DNA from: Acanthochromis polyacanthus
Taxonomy: Eukaryota; Chordata; Actinopteri; Pomacentridae
Length of the DNA stretch: 64,000 nucleotides
Direction: 5' to 3'
Assembly (NCBI RefSeq): GCF_021347895.1
Contig: NC_067113.1
Location: 42,323,474-42,387,473 of the forward strand
A model generated the notes under the pieces. It saw only the letters and a list, made by a program, of their open reading frames with translations. It did not search any database and was not told the DNA's origin. A program made the position numbers and the translations under genes. Positions 47,992-60,305 of the stretch are shown piece after piece; position 1 is the stretch's first letter; every line of letters begins with the position of its first letter.

Positions 47992-50900
47992 GTACATGGA
48001 TGGCATTTAACTAGTTGAACCTCCTCCGTGTAAACACAAGTCAAGCATATTATGTGTTAAATGAGCGCTGCACCTCCCTCTGCTGTCTAGTTTACTTCAT
48101 AATGGTTAGCATCAGTCTGAAAACATTGGATTTTGTTTTTTTCTGGGCAAAAAAGGTGAGTAAATGGAAGCATCTGCTCTAACACTGGACTCGTTCAGGG
48201 TCCACATGAGTCAGAATACACATGTTGGCAGGTTTTACTGCCTCCCTGCTGTGAGAAGGTCAGCGGCTGTTGTTCTTGAGAGTTCTCCAAGTCTTTTCGG
48301 CGATTTCTATCACCTTCCCGAGTGAAACTTTTATGTGCTGCTTTTGTAAAGGAGGTGCTTAACCTCTATGAAAAAAGAATTGAATGTGTTTTTTTAAAAA
48401 GTCTGTTCAGTTTCTCACTCAACTACTGCCTCTTCGATTTCGCAAATTCTTTTCAATCTTTGAATTTTTCTGGTTTGTTCTGTGGATTTAATTCCTATTC
48501 CAGATACCAAACATTGCAACAGTTATGTTTGTCAGAAAGGGAAAGAAAATATTTGAAAGATGCTGAAGATGTGACACCAAATTCATCCAGCGCCACTCTC
48601 GCCTCAGAAAATAACTTAAAATGTCTCTTAAGTTTCTTTTAAACATATAGTCACAGACATCAAGTCATATTTAAATTAAATACAATGCAGTTATTTTGAA
48701 AGTGACGTGTATAAGATAAGAGAACAACAGAAATGAATGTTCACATCAAGGTGCTTTACTTAAGGAAACAACACATTTGTCCTCAGTCTGGAAAAAAGTT
48801 AGTACTCTATCTTGATTTTAAAATCTTCCCAGATGTAATGTATTTGCAAACACACTTGAGTCTATTTTCCACACATTAACTTATGTGCAATCACCACTCC
48901 AAACAAAGCAGCCATGTTTTCCTACTTATTTGCAAAAGATAAGGAACTTATTGCACCATGAGTGGATCAGGTTCCCAACACTTCCCCTAAGCTGCTAAAA
49001 ACAAACCTGCATTTCCAGCATATGTTTACGGCATGACCAGAAATCACCCTGATTACAAACAGATGACATTTCAGTAAGAAAACCGTTGCTTTTTCCTAGA
49101 ATACAACAGTTTGTGTGATGTTTTAGCTGTGTGATACTGTCTGACATGGGAGAACAATCATGTACACTCCTTCGTCTCAGGCCTCGTCTTTTAATTCGCC
49201 CACGCCTTGTTAATTGTGGATGTGCTCAGTGCAGCTCTGTTATGTAGCCTCTGATAGAAAAAGAAGAAAGCCCTGGGAGTCAGATTTATTTATTGCCTCC
49301 AAGGACTAATGCTCGGTCCAGTTTTTAAAATTAGAAAAATGCATCCTGACAAATCTTGAATTTGTGAATGTCTGGAAAACCTTGAAAAAAATGTTCTGTA
49401 CTTCCAGAGCACCCACTGTTAGACCGTCAAACCACAAATCACACCATCAAAATAGGACACATAATCTTCTAAGCAATCAGTGAAAGAGGGAACATCCTGT
49501 GCTGAGTTTCACAGATTTTCCTTTCTGTACTTTCCAAAGCTGAACTGACCTGCAGGAGCACCATGGATTTCTAAAATTTGAGTTTTATGATTTATCTGCT
49601 GTCTCCATCAGATCCTATCCATGTTTCAATGTTAGTCCTTTGAGCACCTAAAAACTTTTATCGGTAAACTTTGTTGAGCTAAATTTCCACTTTAAGTCTT
49701 TTACATGGCTGCCCAAGTTCTGATTTTCAGGTAGAAACGGTGGCGCTGGTAGAAATTCTCCTTGGTATGGTTGAGAAGATGACCTTCTACAGTCCAGATG
49801 TCTTCACCTTCTATTCTGCTGCTATCAGACTCTCAACCCTTCACTGCTCCCACTGCAGAAACTCTACTCTGAATCAAATGTCACTTGTGCGGCGTTCAAA
49901 AAAAGGCTTTTAATGTCCGTACTGCTGTGACCTCAATGACCACAGTGGGAGGTATTTCTCCGGGTCAAATGACCAGAAAGCACTTTTGAAGTCAGATTTC
50001 AGACACTTATATTTGTGCATGCTGTTTCTTTCCTTCTCATATAAGGTTATGTGGGTATGACAGGTTTATTCATAAGAGATGACTGTCAGCCAAAACTCAG
50101 AGACTCCAGGCTGCTGATTTATCCTTAGACATTGCTGAAAACTCCCAAAGGTACAGAAATATTGTAGAATCTCGTAATTCTATATCTTTGGAATTGCCTT
50201 TTCTCCAAAGCAGACGCACTTCATTTCAACCCTACTTTCAATTGCAAGAGATGTCTAGTCTGGACTGATGTTTAGCCCAAAATATTTGATATATTTAGCA
50301 GGTAAAATCTTGATCATTATGTTTATCATGCTAGCGTTCATAGCAGTAAGCAATGCTAAGCCCGAAGGCTAATGTTAACTCCAGGTATTAAAACTGATTT
50401 TTAAAATGTCCCCTCCATTTCTTGCTGAAGAAAAGACAAAAAATGTAAACTCCCATTTTCTCAACAATTTCGTTCAGACTCATTTAGCCCCCTGCTTTAG
50501 TTTTTTGTTACTTTTAGTTGCAACAATTAATTGATCAATTGCCAACTATTTAGACAATTGCATAAAGGTTTAAGTAACTTTTTCAAGAAAAAATGTCCCA
50601 ATTATTCGATTCTACTGTTTTACATTTGGATATTTTCTGGTTTCTTCCTTCCTCTACAGAAGTAAACTGTCTAGCTTTGGGTTGTGAAAAAAAAACAGCA
50701 CTCCTTATGTGCGTGATACAACTCGATTTCAAAATCAGTCAGGACTTTAAAACTCCTGTAGAGTGAACTCTGGTTATGGAGGGGTCATGGAGAAGGGTCA
50801 GATGACACATTTCGACTCATTCAGAGTGAAACTGCTAATGGAGATTCCGCCTACGTGACTGTGTTGGTCTTAAAAAGATGTTTGTTCGGGTGTCTCTGAG

Positions 50901-51939
50901 AGGGCATTCTGTAAGAATTCAAAGCTGCAGTTATCCGTAGTACCTCTAAAAGCAAGCATGAATAGAGTTTCTTTGGCGAGCACATTCACGTCAGATTCAT
51001 TACATCACCTCTTCTACTGTACCTGCCCGATTGGTTTCTATGGAAACAATTTCATACTCCTCTGCAAAAGCAAAAAAGTGAAACGAGAAAGTGGAGATTC
51101 AGTTCTGATCTGTATTTCCATTACAAAAACACAGCGGTTTGAATACGTGAGTGTTTCTTCCCGTCTCGCTCAGTAAGGAACACCATCAACAACAATATTT
51201 CACTGACAGAGGAGGTGGAGACAAACACACTGGCTTTTAAAGTACAGTTTGAAAGAAACACAAAAGTACACAAAAGGAACTTTAAATGCATTGTTCCCTG
51301 GCAATCATTGTTGTGGATTATTTGAAGAGTGTGTGGAATTGTTAAAACTGTCATTTCACAAAAAGTCAAAACATCGTGGTGCCTTTTCAAAGCCAGTGTT
51401 TTTACAGATAAAATGTGTTTTTAATAAAGTAGCTCTTGCACGAGATTAATATTAGGGCCATTAATATTCAAGTGTTTGATACGGCTGTTTGCAGGTTCAG
51501 ATTTATGGTCCAAAGCTGCCTGAAGCTGGACAGTAGTTTAGATAAATTCACACTGAAGTCAGTTTCTGAGTGAACCTGTTCAATGTAGAGGTTTTCTATA
51601 AAATACACCTCTCTGTGACAGATGTCCTGTTTGTGTACAAACTGTTGAAGGAATTTCACTTTTAGTCCTTTGAAGTTTGCTGTAGTTTGGTGTTTATTGG
51701 TATTCCGGCATACAGTGGGCTTGCCAACACAGAGCATGAGTCTGTGAAAGTAAGCCGACCCAGAACGTTTGCAGAGTCCACAATTTATAGGGATGGTCAA
51801 AGTGGAAATACAAGGGTCAATAATGGTTCATTTGCGTATGTTTGTTAATCAGTAATGGAGGGTAAGACAAAAAGAACAAAGAGTAACGGAATCTAGAAGT
51901 CTGGCAAATATAAAGGTGCAGCAACAAAAAGTGAGAGGA

Positions 51940-51947
51940 GGTCTGAT
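51940..51947. repeat. target-site duplication GGTCTGAT, left copy
   Basis: Perfect match to 52494-52501 flanking the BED-bearing hAT element. Confidence 0.88.
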
Positions 51948-52493
51948 TAGGGCTGGGCGATAAATTGAATTAATTCGATTAATTCGCCTTTTTAAAACCT
52001 GACGATTTGAAAATTTGCCAAATCGTAAAATCGAGGCGAGCTTAAATATATAACAATACAGATTCTTCTTCTGCCTTTCACGACTTGTGCACTGGCGTTT
52101 GCTTTCGCCTCTCATCTCCTTCCACCAAAACACTCTCACCCCCGTCATGGCGGACAGAACAGCAGACGAAGAGTTGGTCGCCAGAAAAGGGCCTGATGTT
52201 ACATCGATTATGTGGAAGTGGTTCGGCTTTGACAAGACTGACACAGAGCAAACTACAGTCATGTGCAAGGTTTGCAAAAGTACTGTGAAAACGAAGAGTA
52301 GCAGCACAACTAACCTCTTTCAGCACCTCCGGCAGAGGCATCCTAAAGAATGGGAAGAGTGCTGGCATGGCTAGCACTAGCCATAGCAAACAGACCGCAA
52401 AGAAACAACAAAAATCGATTAAAATCGTAATCGTCCAAGACGACTAAAAAAAAAAATCCAGATTTTATTTTTTGGCCACATCGCCCAGCCCTA
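51948..52493 (+). mobile_element. non-autonomous hAT element carrying a solo BED zinc finger (copy 2)
   Basis: The 546-bp element starts TAGGGCTGGGCGATAAA and ends CATCGCCCAGCCCTA, with a perfect 8-bp duplication GGTCTGAT. The interior is nearly identical to the 9126-9685 element in the opposite orientation. Both keep the same BED exon joined directly to the 3' subterminal region, so they share one internal deletion and are copies of one mobilised derivative. Confidence 0.9.
52147..52374 (+). CDS. BED zinc-finger-only open frame inside hAT element copy 2
   Basis: The ATG at 52147 opens MADRTADEELVARKGPD, SIMWKWFGF, CKVC and NLFQHLRQRH, a complete BED finger, ending KEWEECWHG and TAG after about 75 residues. 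Compared with copy 1, 17 bases are missing at a GGCA repeat just after the finger, shifting the frame into an early stop. The finger is preserved in both copies. If transcribed from within the pawr intron it would make a DNA-binding domain without catalytic or dimerisation parts; expression is not shown. Confidence 0.55.
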   Translation: MADRTADEELVARKGPDVTSIMWKWFGFDKTDTEQTTVMCKVCKSTVKTKSSSTTNLFQHLRQRHPKEWEECWHG

Positions 52494-52501
52494 GGTCTGA
52501 T
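52494..52501. repeat. target-site duplication GGTCTGAT, right copy
   Basis: Exact match to 51940-51947. Confidence 0.88.
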
Positions 52502-52620
52502 AGACAGAAACAAAGAAAAGAATTGTGGATAACTGTGGGAAATGTAGTGAAAGAGTGACACATCATATTAGAAGGTATCTCTAGCTAAAGGTGTGCCATT
52601 TTCTTCATCAAAACCAACAT

Positions 52621-52780
52621 TTGTCAATCCATCTATCTTCTGTCCATTTCGATCATTTCTATGGGTCCTGCTGGTAGCAAACCAAGCGATGTGGCTCAGG
52701 CCACTTTCTCCAAAGCTCCATCCCTCAGCTCCTCCATGACAATCCTATCCCAAGCCAGATGGAATATACTGTATAATCCT
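52621..52780 (-). mobile_element. short non-LTR retrotransposon fragment
   Basis: GGTCCTGCTGG, GATGTGGCTCAGGCC and ATCCCAAGCCAGATGGAAT resemble a very common fish LINE segment whose minus strand encodes a GRPRxRWRDxxxxLAWERLG-like end. A second piece of the same family lies at 62005-62105. It is decayed and non-coding. Family assignment is from memory. Confidence 0.5.
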
Positions 52781-53471
52781 TTCACCATGCGCGATTCCTC
52801 CCGGCAGCATATAAAACACTATGTAAAGTACTTTAATGGTGTCGACCATCATCCATTAAGGAGGCATTGGATTGCTCCCAAAGTTATTCTACAGAATGAC
52901 AGAACCCCCAACCGTGCTGCCAAAATGTGTCCTGCATCTAAAGGTCTCCACAAAGCCCCGATATCAGTGTCATGGTGCCAGTTTGGGGTTGTATGAGAAG
53001 ACAGAGAACACTAGCTGTGTTTTTGTCATGCATTTTTCTGCAAAATTTAAAGCGTCACATTAGAGACGGTCGATGATAAATGGCTAAATTCTGGGGAAAA
53101 TAACCCCAGTTTTATTAAAAAAAAAAAACTTTATACACTCACTTGATAAGCTTTGACTTTTTAGAAACTTTAAGACGCAATGAATGCCTGTTTTTCTTGT
53201 AGTTTGCCAAAGATTTGTTTGTTTCTTTCTATTTCTTTTTTTTCACAGCAAGCAAACAACCAATTATGATAATCCTGGCTGTATTTATTCTGATATAAAC
53301 AGATTTCAGGCAGCAATGCTCCCATGCAAATGTGAGAAATCCTATTTTTTATACAGTTAAACTTAACACAGAGTCCTTATTTCTATATATGTGAAGATAA
53401 ATACACATTAATGCACAGTTTCTCTTTGCTTTGCCTTCATTTAATCATGTTTGTAATTTCTGTGTTTTCAG

Positions 53472-53576
53472 GAGTTGGCCAGAGAGCGTCAGGAGAACGC
53501 CAGGCTGCTGAAGGCCCACCAGGACAAAGACGATCTCATCGGGAAGCTGAAGGAGGAAATCGACTTGCTGAACAGA
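53472..53576 (+). CDS. pawr: pawr, coiled-coil exon
   Basis: The 105-bp exon (35 codons, phase 0 both ends) lies between GTTTTCAG and GTGAGT. It encodes ELARERQENARLL, then QDKDDLIGKLKEEIDLLNR. The last stretch is essentially the mammalian Par-4 sequence (QDKEEMIGKLKEEIDLLNR), giving the strongest single-exon identification. Regular heptad hydrophobics with dense charge indicate a parallel coiled coil continuing into the leucine zipper of the terminal exon. The alternative reading frame over this interval is a shadow. Confidence 0.95.
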
Positions 53577-54789
53577 GTGAGTCCAGCCTCCGTTGTTTTC
53601 TGCTCTGATGTCTGATGTTTTTGAGCGTTCCTTTGTGTTTGCGTGCGTGGGCGGCTTGTGGGGGTTGTAAATCATCATCTGGCATTTTCCTGGAGTTCTG
53701 TATAATAGCTATGTGTTTTTCTTTTCGTCCATTAGGATTTGGATGTCCACAAGGCTTTATTTTTGGATCTGTATAATTGTTACATTGGAGATTATGCACT
53801 ATACGAACACTCACAAGTACTTTGATGATATTTGAGCCGCAGAAGTCAGCGTGGCAGATAATATTTATGTTTCACTGATTTATCAAACATGATTGTATCT
53901 GTCAAGAAAATTGAGAGAGACTGGATTTTTTTGTCCGCTTAAATTTGAGCCTATTTTCATCCATTTTGGACGAACACTTAAGGACGAACAGTCCTCCAGT
54001 GGCTGCTTTCACAGGGCTTGGACAGACGGTTTTTGTTGAGAAAGCAATCGATAAGAAAGAAATTGCGCGTCGGCAGCAGACAGTACCACAGTGTTTAACT
54101 TTAACCACCTATTTCCATTCTTTTCATCTTCGCTTCATCTTGTTTTGATGTTCTGTCTGCCGGTATAGACGAAAAGTCACCAGCCTTTAAAGTTCAAAGG
54201 CTCTCCAATTAAAACTTTCAAAGTGATTTTAATCTCACCCTGGCTTTCATATTAAGTAAAGCAGAGCGACAGGCCAAACTGAATAATCACTGAATTACAA
54301 CTGAGCCAGCTTCACCCAATCAGTGTGGTATTGTCAGTGTACCTTTGTTGGAAAGAAAAGATCACAATCAGCCGCCATTTAGAAGAGTGACTTTAATTCA
54401 CAGTTGGTCTTCCTCTCAAAGAAACGTTTTACAGGTTCTCTTTAAACCACAGGAGTGACTTTGTTGATTACAATTTGATCTTTGTTATTGAATGAATCCA
54501 TAGTCCGGCACATTTGTTGTTCATTGTTGGACTGATATGTTTGGTTGTTGTACTCCAAAGGTCATTCTCCAGTGTTTGCACCTTTTCACATGTTAGTTGT
54601 ACAATTATGACAGATTATTAGGCCATAATTGATGTGTGTACAATGATGGGGTTCTACCTTAATTACCAGTGGAGTACTATTGGTAAAGGTCACGTTTGCT
54701 GTCTCTCTGACTTTTTTGTAATTGAGATTTTTTTACTCACCAGAATACCTGAAAGATTTTCTTGAAATGACTGCCAAATCGTGTTTTAA

Positions 54790-55564
54790 CCCTCTAAACC
54801 TCAAGTGGATTTAAAAAAACAAAAAGAAGCTAAAATTATTCCATTCATCAAAGTCAGACACTGTAAAAGCAAGAAAAATTGTCAGATTCTCAAAATTCCC
54901 ACCTCCTCAAATGTTCCGACAGGATAATTAGCAAAACCTCTAACCTTAAAATTGTGACATTTATGTCTGGTCTGTGGTCCACTCGTTTTAGCTGTTCTTC
55001 TAGAAAAGTGTTTGTCGATCAGTGATTTCCGTTTGTCTTCCACCGCAATATTGCAAAACAGTTTACCTCCGTTTTTGTGAAGAACGTCAGGGAATTGTTT
55101 TGCACGGTCTTCAGCAGTAATTTTTGTTGGTTAATGAGAGACATTAGAATGGGGCATGCCTGCATCTTCAAACCATAAACCAGGAAGTGAACTCGGTGAT
55201 GCATTACTGATGGGGACTGCTTTGATTGGTGGAGCTCACGGGAGGCGGGCCATAATTGCGGATAAGTTGCAGTGATTGGACAAAATTGCAAGGAGATTGG
55301 TTGAATTTGCATTGATTGTTGCTGGAGGGAAAAAAAAATTCCTGGATGGACTGGAAATTTAAACACACATGATCAATAGAATAAATGCACCATGTTTTAT
55401 AAACAGCATACCGAGAAGAAAGTTGTTGGAGGGCACTTTATACGTGGTGAAATATTGTTATAGACTTGATGTACAGAGTACTGTGAATAACACCTCATTT
55501 AAATGGGCTGTAGCAATGTCAGTAGCACTGTGAGGAAAAATCACCTCAAAACGTCTCCTGAGGG
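54790..55564. mobile_element. tentative piggyBac-like non-autonomous element
   Basis: The 775-bp interval lies between TTAA (54786-54789) and TTAA (55565-55568), starting CCCTCTAAACC and ending CTGAGGG. TTAA targets with CCC...GGG ends are the piggyBac signature, but only five terminal bases pair and no coding remnant was seen. This could be coincidence. Confidence 0.3.
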
Positions 55565-57614
55565 TTAAAGATGAATCATCCTAATCCAAGGATGTGACGC
55601 AGGTATGAAAACCTACCACAACACAGCTGTCACGTGTGATATTTTCTGCTCCTACTCTTCTGAAAACAGAGGTTTTTAGTCTGGTTGCTAAATAACAGGG
55701 CTACTCCCTGAACAGATGTACATTGTCCGTCAAAGCGCTGCAGTTTTGCCTCCCCGCATACTTGTGCAGAAAGCGAGGATGAATAAAAAACACGACAGCC
55801 TCTAACCTTTACAAACCAAGTGCTGCTTCAAAAGGACTACGACAAGGACACATTCTTTTCTCTCACTGTGTGGAGTCATCTTTCTACAGCAGTGTTAAAA
55901 CATTTGGACACGTTCAAACTGACATAGCTCAGATGGATTGAGGAAAAAAAGGTTAATAAGTGATAATACTGAGTGTTTTTAGATTTTAAAGACACAGGAA
56001 TGCCCTGACAAGTCATGACAAATGGCTAAATTTATCATGAAAAGAGCTTTTGACACATTTTCAGACCATGTAAGTTTGATAATTCACTCTAAAGTGAACC
56101 CACCAGCAGGGTTATGTGTGTTTTTATGTTTGGCTTCGTAGATCAAGGTCCTGTTTCCTCCTCACACAGCGGTCAGGGTTGAGAGGTCAGGGTGTCCACA
56201 TGTTAGCTGATGTCTCTTTATATTCAGCGGCTCGAGTGAAACTTCCCTCAACCCTCTGAACCCTCGTCTCCCTTTCACCCCACACTTGTCAACAATCCCT
56301 CCTCTACTTGCAGCCTTTGTCTGTGTTTTCTGGTGGGGAAAATCTCTGTTTCTGTCTCTTTTTTTTGCATCTCTGAAGGCAAACGCTGCAGGACGGGACG
56401 GATCTCAAAGACTTTCACTTCTTAAATATTCAGAGAAAATAGATCTTAGCTCTCCCCAGTGGAGCTGATCAGATCTAAACAAGGCATTCAACTCTGCCAA
56501 TGAATGAAGCAGTCGGTGGTGTGTAGATTTTTTTCAACCCAAGTCCAATACATGTTGGTTGGTTATTATCTGGACACTTTTTTTATTATGACATACAGCC
56601 CATCTGCAAACACAAAGGGTGCAATATTGCAGGAGACCTCATACTGATAACATCACATGGTCATAAGAGAAGGACAGCGCAGTGAGAGCCATCAGACATG
56701 TCCCTGAGAGAGGCTCCTGCAGGCCTTGATGTTAAAGCTGGAGATAACAGCTGATCCAGTCTCTGCGGGAAGATTGAACCCCTCAGTCACTGTAGAAGTT
56801 TATTTGGGAGAGAAAGAAGAGATAAAGCACCGATGCTGGATGTGTATCTGTCCCTTGATATGCTTTGAAGAGAGAAATCCTATCTTGCAAAGAGTTCAGA
56901 TCCCTCAAAGCTCACACAGTCGTGGCATAGACGCTGATGAGATCATCCGTCTAATTATAAAGTTGGAGAGAGTTTGTATTTTTAAACGTCAAACCTGCAA
57001 TAACTGTTTTTTGGGCGAGTTAAGTTGAGTTGTTATTTGCATATGCAGGAGATGCAGAGCAACATCAGCATTCAATAGTCACATTCCCTTTCTCTGTTTT
57101 TTTTTTTATTATCTCCTGAGGGGAAACGCGTCTCTTTAAAGACAATAAAATATCCACTACATTGTCTGTCTGCTGGTTGGTGTAAACTGTGTTTTACGAC
57201 ACCGTGAGCAGCGATAAGGAGCCAGAACTGTAAAGTTGTGGGTTGAACAGCTAAACAACTGGCAATAAAACTCGCTATAAAGCTTCATAAAGTCCAGGAA
57301 AGCTGCAGATTGTTGAGATAAGTCTCCATTTTCACATTGTTTTCACGTTGGTGTTTTTAAAAATATTGACTGCAGCCAGTCTGAATTAACACGAGGAATC
57401 CAAGATTTGATTTAAAAGTAGTCTTTTCAACACCACAGCAAAAACCTACATCAGGGAATGTAGCATAAAAACATATGCCAGAATATGAAACTGAGCATTT
57501 ACTGTGTTTTTTTTTATTACTTAAAGATAATTGAAAAAACAATGAAATGGCAGTAGTGAAATACTGCAATCAGTTTCATATCCAACCAGAACTTGAGGAC
57601 CTCATCATTAAGTT

Positions 57615-57770
57615 ATTATTAGTGCACATTTTAATCACTCAAGTTCATCGTTTCTGTAGGTATTCAGTTTTTGTTTTGTTTTTTTTTGGTTCAGTTTTTA
57701 GTATCTTGCAGTATCGTGAGTTAACATTACTGGTTTGAGGGACACGTTTGCACTTAGAGATGTTTGTTAT
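57615..57770 (+). repeat. partial local repeat, copy 1
   Basis: GTGCACATTTTAATCACTC, TTTCTGTAGGTATTCAGTT and TTTGCACTTAGAGATGTTTG recur in order at 58529-58650, with a shorter middle in the second copy. The two copies bracket the 57895-58524 block, as if the unit had been tandemly duplicated. Confidence 0.8.
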
Positions 57771-57894
57771 ATTAAAAATGTACTAAAAAGATGAAACTAA
57801 GCTGGGTCAATATGTACCTGAGGGCCTTTTGAAGTTCATGGGATATATCTTGCATATGTTTTATTAAAAGTATGAAAGCTGATTTTTTTAGGAT

Positions 57895-58524
57895 CATTTC
57901 TTTACAAATTCCATAATTATTTATAATGTAAACAATCACTTATTAATAAAAAATGACTGGATATCACTAAAATGTCAACTAAATAACCGTCCGAATTTAA
58001 TGCCAACCACCTTCTAATTAGCTAAACTTTAATAAAGTGAGTTTATTCAAAAATAGCTTTGATTGTGTTTTTTTTTAATTTAATTGAGATAATCATGACA
58101 GATATTTGTTCTTAGACAATGTTTCAAATTTTATATGGAAAGTAACAAATTGTATCCCTTTCAGCTAAGTTCCCCGTTACAAAAACTCCTCTCAAGGAAG
58201 TGTGTTAATTCCAGATCACATGACCTGCTCCACATGATGTCATTTCTTCCTGAAGAAAAGACTGGCAAGACTCCAAGGCTTTGAGTTATTTCATATAAAG
58301 TAGTGTGTGAGTCAAGTGTGGATTTATGGCATGTCAACAGCTTTACTACAATATCTTTATGGATAACTTTCAATTTCACTCAGTTGTATATATAATATTT
58401 AGAAGAATCTTTCTGTAAAAATGTCATGTGGTGTTTGGTTATAGGCGGCCATGTTGATTTTAGGCCTGAAGACAGCACAAATGTCAACTATGATACAAAA
58501 AGACCCACAATTATATATTGACCC
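57895..58524 (+). repeat. 630-bp duplicated block, copy A
   Basis: Starts near TTTACAAATT and ends near TATATTGACCC. It matches 62816-63455 in the same orientation; in the core (58186-58376) there are about a dozen differences in 190 bases by eye. It has no coding capacity. It may be an interspersed repeat or a local segmental duplication. Confidence 0.9.
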
Positions 58525-58528
58525 AGCA

Positions 58529-58650
58529 GTGCACATTTTAATCACTCAAGTTCATTGTTTCTGTAGGTATTCAGTTGATTTTTAGTAGCTTGAGTTGGTG
58601 TTACTGGTGCGAAGTCTCGTGTTTGCACTTAGAGATGTTTGCTAGAAAGA
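58529..58650 (+). repeat. partial local repeat, copy 2
   Basis: Second copy of the 57615-57770 sequence, directly after duplicated block A. Confidence 0.8.
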
Positions 58651-59505
58651 TAAAGCTAAACTAATCACTGCCTTCAGTTGCCTCGTCAAACTGCAGTGGT
58701 GAAAAAAGTCCACTTGTCGCAAAATAAAGCACACAGTTTGCGTTTTAATTGAGGGCATATGATCATGCTGTCAGTCACATTCACAACCCCTTTGAATCCT
58801 TTGAACACGTCGGCTGCTTTGCTAAGCTGAATGTGCTGGCTCTCTTGGTCTGTGTGGGGAAAAACATCTTTTACAGATGGTCTTTGTTGTGCCCTAACTG
58901 TTGGCTCAGAGCAAAATAATGCTATATGTTCGTAGCTTAAGAGAGAGGAAAAAAAGTTTTGGAACACCCAGTATACCTGCAGAGAATAGAAGCAAAGTAC
59001 TGAAAATGCACACTTAAAGGCTTCTGTTAAATCCCTGTAGTTCCTGAAGTACTGATACCACCAAAATGGGGAGTAGCGTCTCTAGTATCTGTATCTCATG
59101 CAACTTTCCATCACTGTTGTGCATAAATTCACAGCCTCCTGGGTTTGACTCTTCAAGTTCCTGTAAATGTCGTTCATCTCGTTCCCTAAAGTCTCGTGAC
59201 CGATGATGGAGCAAACCCAGAATGAGGAGTGTCACTTTGATGAGACGGCGCCACGGCAACTTGCAGCCTCTCTCATTTGCAACTAATTGAAGCTGTTAAT
59301 GTCTAATTTGTCGCTATCAAGCCAGCACGACTACAAGGGGAAACCTGGCAGCGAGTTAAGGCTCATTTTAAGTCTCAGACTAGCACTCCACAACCCGATC
59401 AGGCTCCTCAAAGGTACAGAGGCAGGGCGATGAATATTCATGAGCTCAAATGTGACCAACAGGTACTAAACCCAGAGCTGTGTGTGTGTTGTGCCCTCTG
59501 AACAG

Positions 59506-59592
59506 GACCTGGATGACATTGAAGACGAGAACGAGCAACTGAAACAGGAGAACAAGACTCTGCTGAAAGTGGTAGGTCAGCTGACGAGGTAG
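59506..59592 (+). CDS. pawr: pawr, terminal coding exon with leucine zipper and stop
   Basis: After an acceptor ending CTGAACAG, 28 codons and TAG encode DLDDIEDENEQLKQENK followed by TLLKVVGQLTR. As far as I recall this is identical to the mammalian Par-4 C-terminus, showing very strong constraint. This is the second half of the leucine zipper used for partner binding and dimerisation. With the four upstream exons it gives a 158-residue C-terminal part of the roughly 340-residue family protein. The frame is phase 0 with the preceding exon. Two oddities surround it: an exact 27-bp copy of its middle lies 2.9 kb downstream, and the exon sits between two direct repeats of about 630 bp. Confidence 0.96.
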   Translation, partial: DLDDIEDENEQLKQENKTLLKVVGQLTR

Positions 59593-60305
59593 AAGTGTTC
59601 TGCACGGCTCAGACCCGACACAACAACCAGCCTCGCCGTGACGAACGGAGCGTCTCTATTCTCTCTCCTGCCCTCGGTCAAGTCCAGCTGCATGACCTCT
59701 CTTTGTGTTCGGTTCGTCTGTTAGAGGTGAGACTGTAAATTAGTCGTCCAGAGGCTCCCCCACCTGAAAACACATCCCTCTGGGGTGGATTTATTCCTTC
59801 TGTTGTGAAAGCCGAGCTGAGTGGTGGAGGATTATCTGTCATTCTATACATATTTAATGTAAATGTTTGTATATAGGCCATTTAGATTGTTCATGTTTTG
59901 ATTTCTGATGAGGTTTAAAAAAAATACAATGAATGTATGTGCTGCAAAAACAAGCACAAAGTCTTGTTTAGAGATAATTCCATTTTGTGCACACAGCAGC
60001 CATCCACATAAACTTAAAAAGATCTCCAGTGTTGCAATGTCTGAATTGAGTCTGACGTCTCGGAGCACTTGGACCAAATTCAACACAATTACTGCTACAG
60101 TATCAGCAGCCAAAGTGGGCACAGTGCCTCGCAATGCATGTGAGATTTTCTTTAGTCATTTGTGTTTTTTAACTGGTTAAAGCCTGGAGCTTTATTAATG
60201 AACAACTGTGCCAGATTTACTTTCTTCCAGCAACGTCTTGGTACATTTTAATCCCACTCGGGTGTCTGCAATTCTGAATAAATAAAGTTGCATTTTAAAT
60301 ATATC
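59593..60305 (+). other. pawr: pawr 3' UTR (inferred)
   Basis: The sequence after the TAG is non-coding and runs about 0.7 kb to the first convincing polyadenylation signals. The 3' limit is inferred from the signal plus the usual 15-25 bases to cleavage. Longer isoforms using later signals cannot be excluded. Apparent reading frames here lack any recognisable protein. Confidence 0.55.
60277..60286 (+). terminator. overlapping polyadenylation signals AATAAATAAA
   Basis: Two overlapping AATAAA hexamers lie 685 bases after the pawr stop and are followed by T-rich sequence. This is the best poly(A) signal candidate downstream of the terminal exon. Usage is inferred, not observed. Confidence 0.55.

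Larger units (their letters stand above)
47992..53471 (+). other. pawr intron (5.5 kb)
   Basis: Begins GTACAT and ends TTTTCAG. It contains the BED-bearing hAT element (51948-52493) and a short LINE fragment after it. Region 48000-51940 shows nothing recognisable. Confidence 0.8.
53577..59505 (+). other. pawr intron (5.9 kb)
   Basis: Begins GTGAGT and ends GAACAG. It contains a tentative piggyBac-like element and the first copy of a duplicated 630-bp block. Nothing else was recognised. Confidence 0.8.

Noticed and set aside
53411..53608. 65-codon frame over the coiled-coil exon in another frame
   Set aside because: Shadow of the real exon; the phase-0 frame gives the conserved Par-4 sequence.
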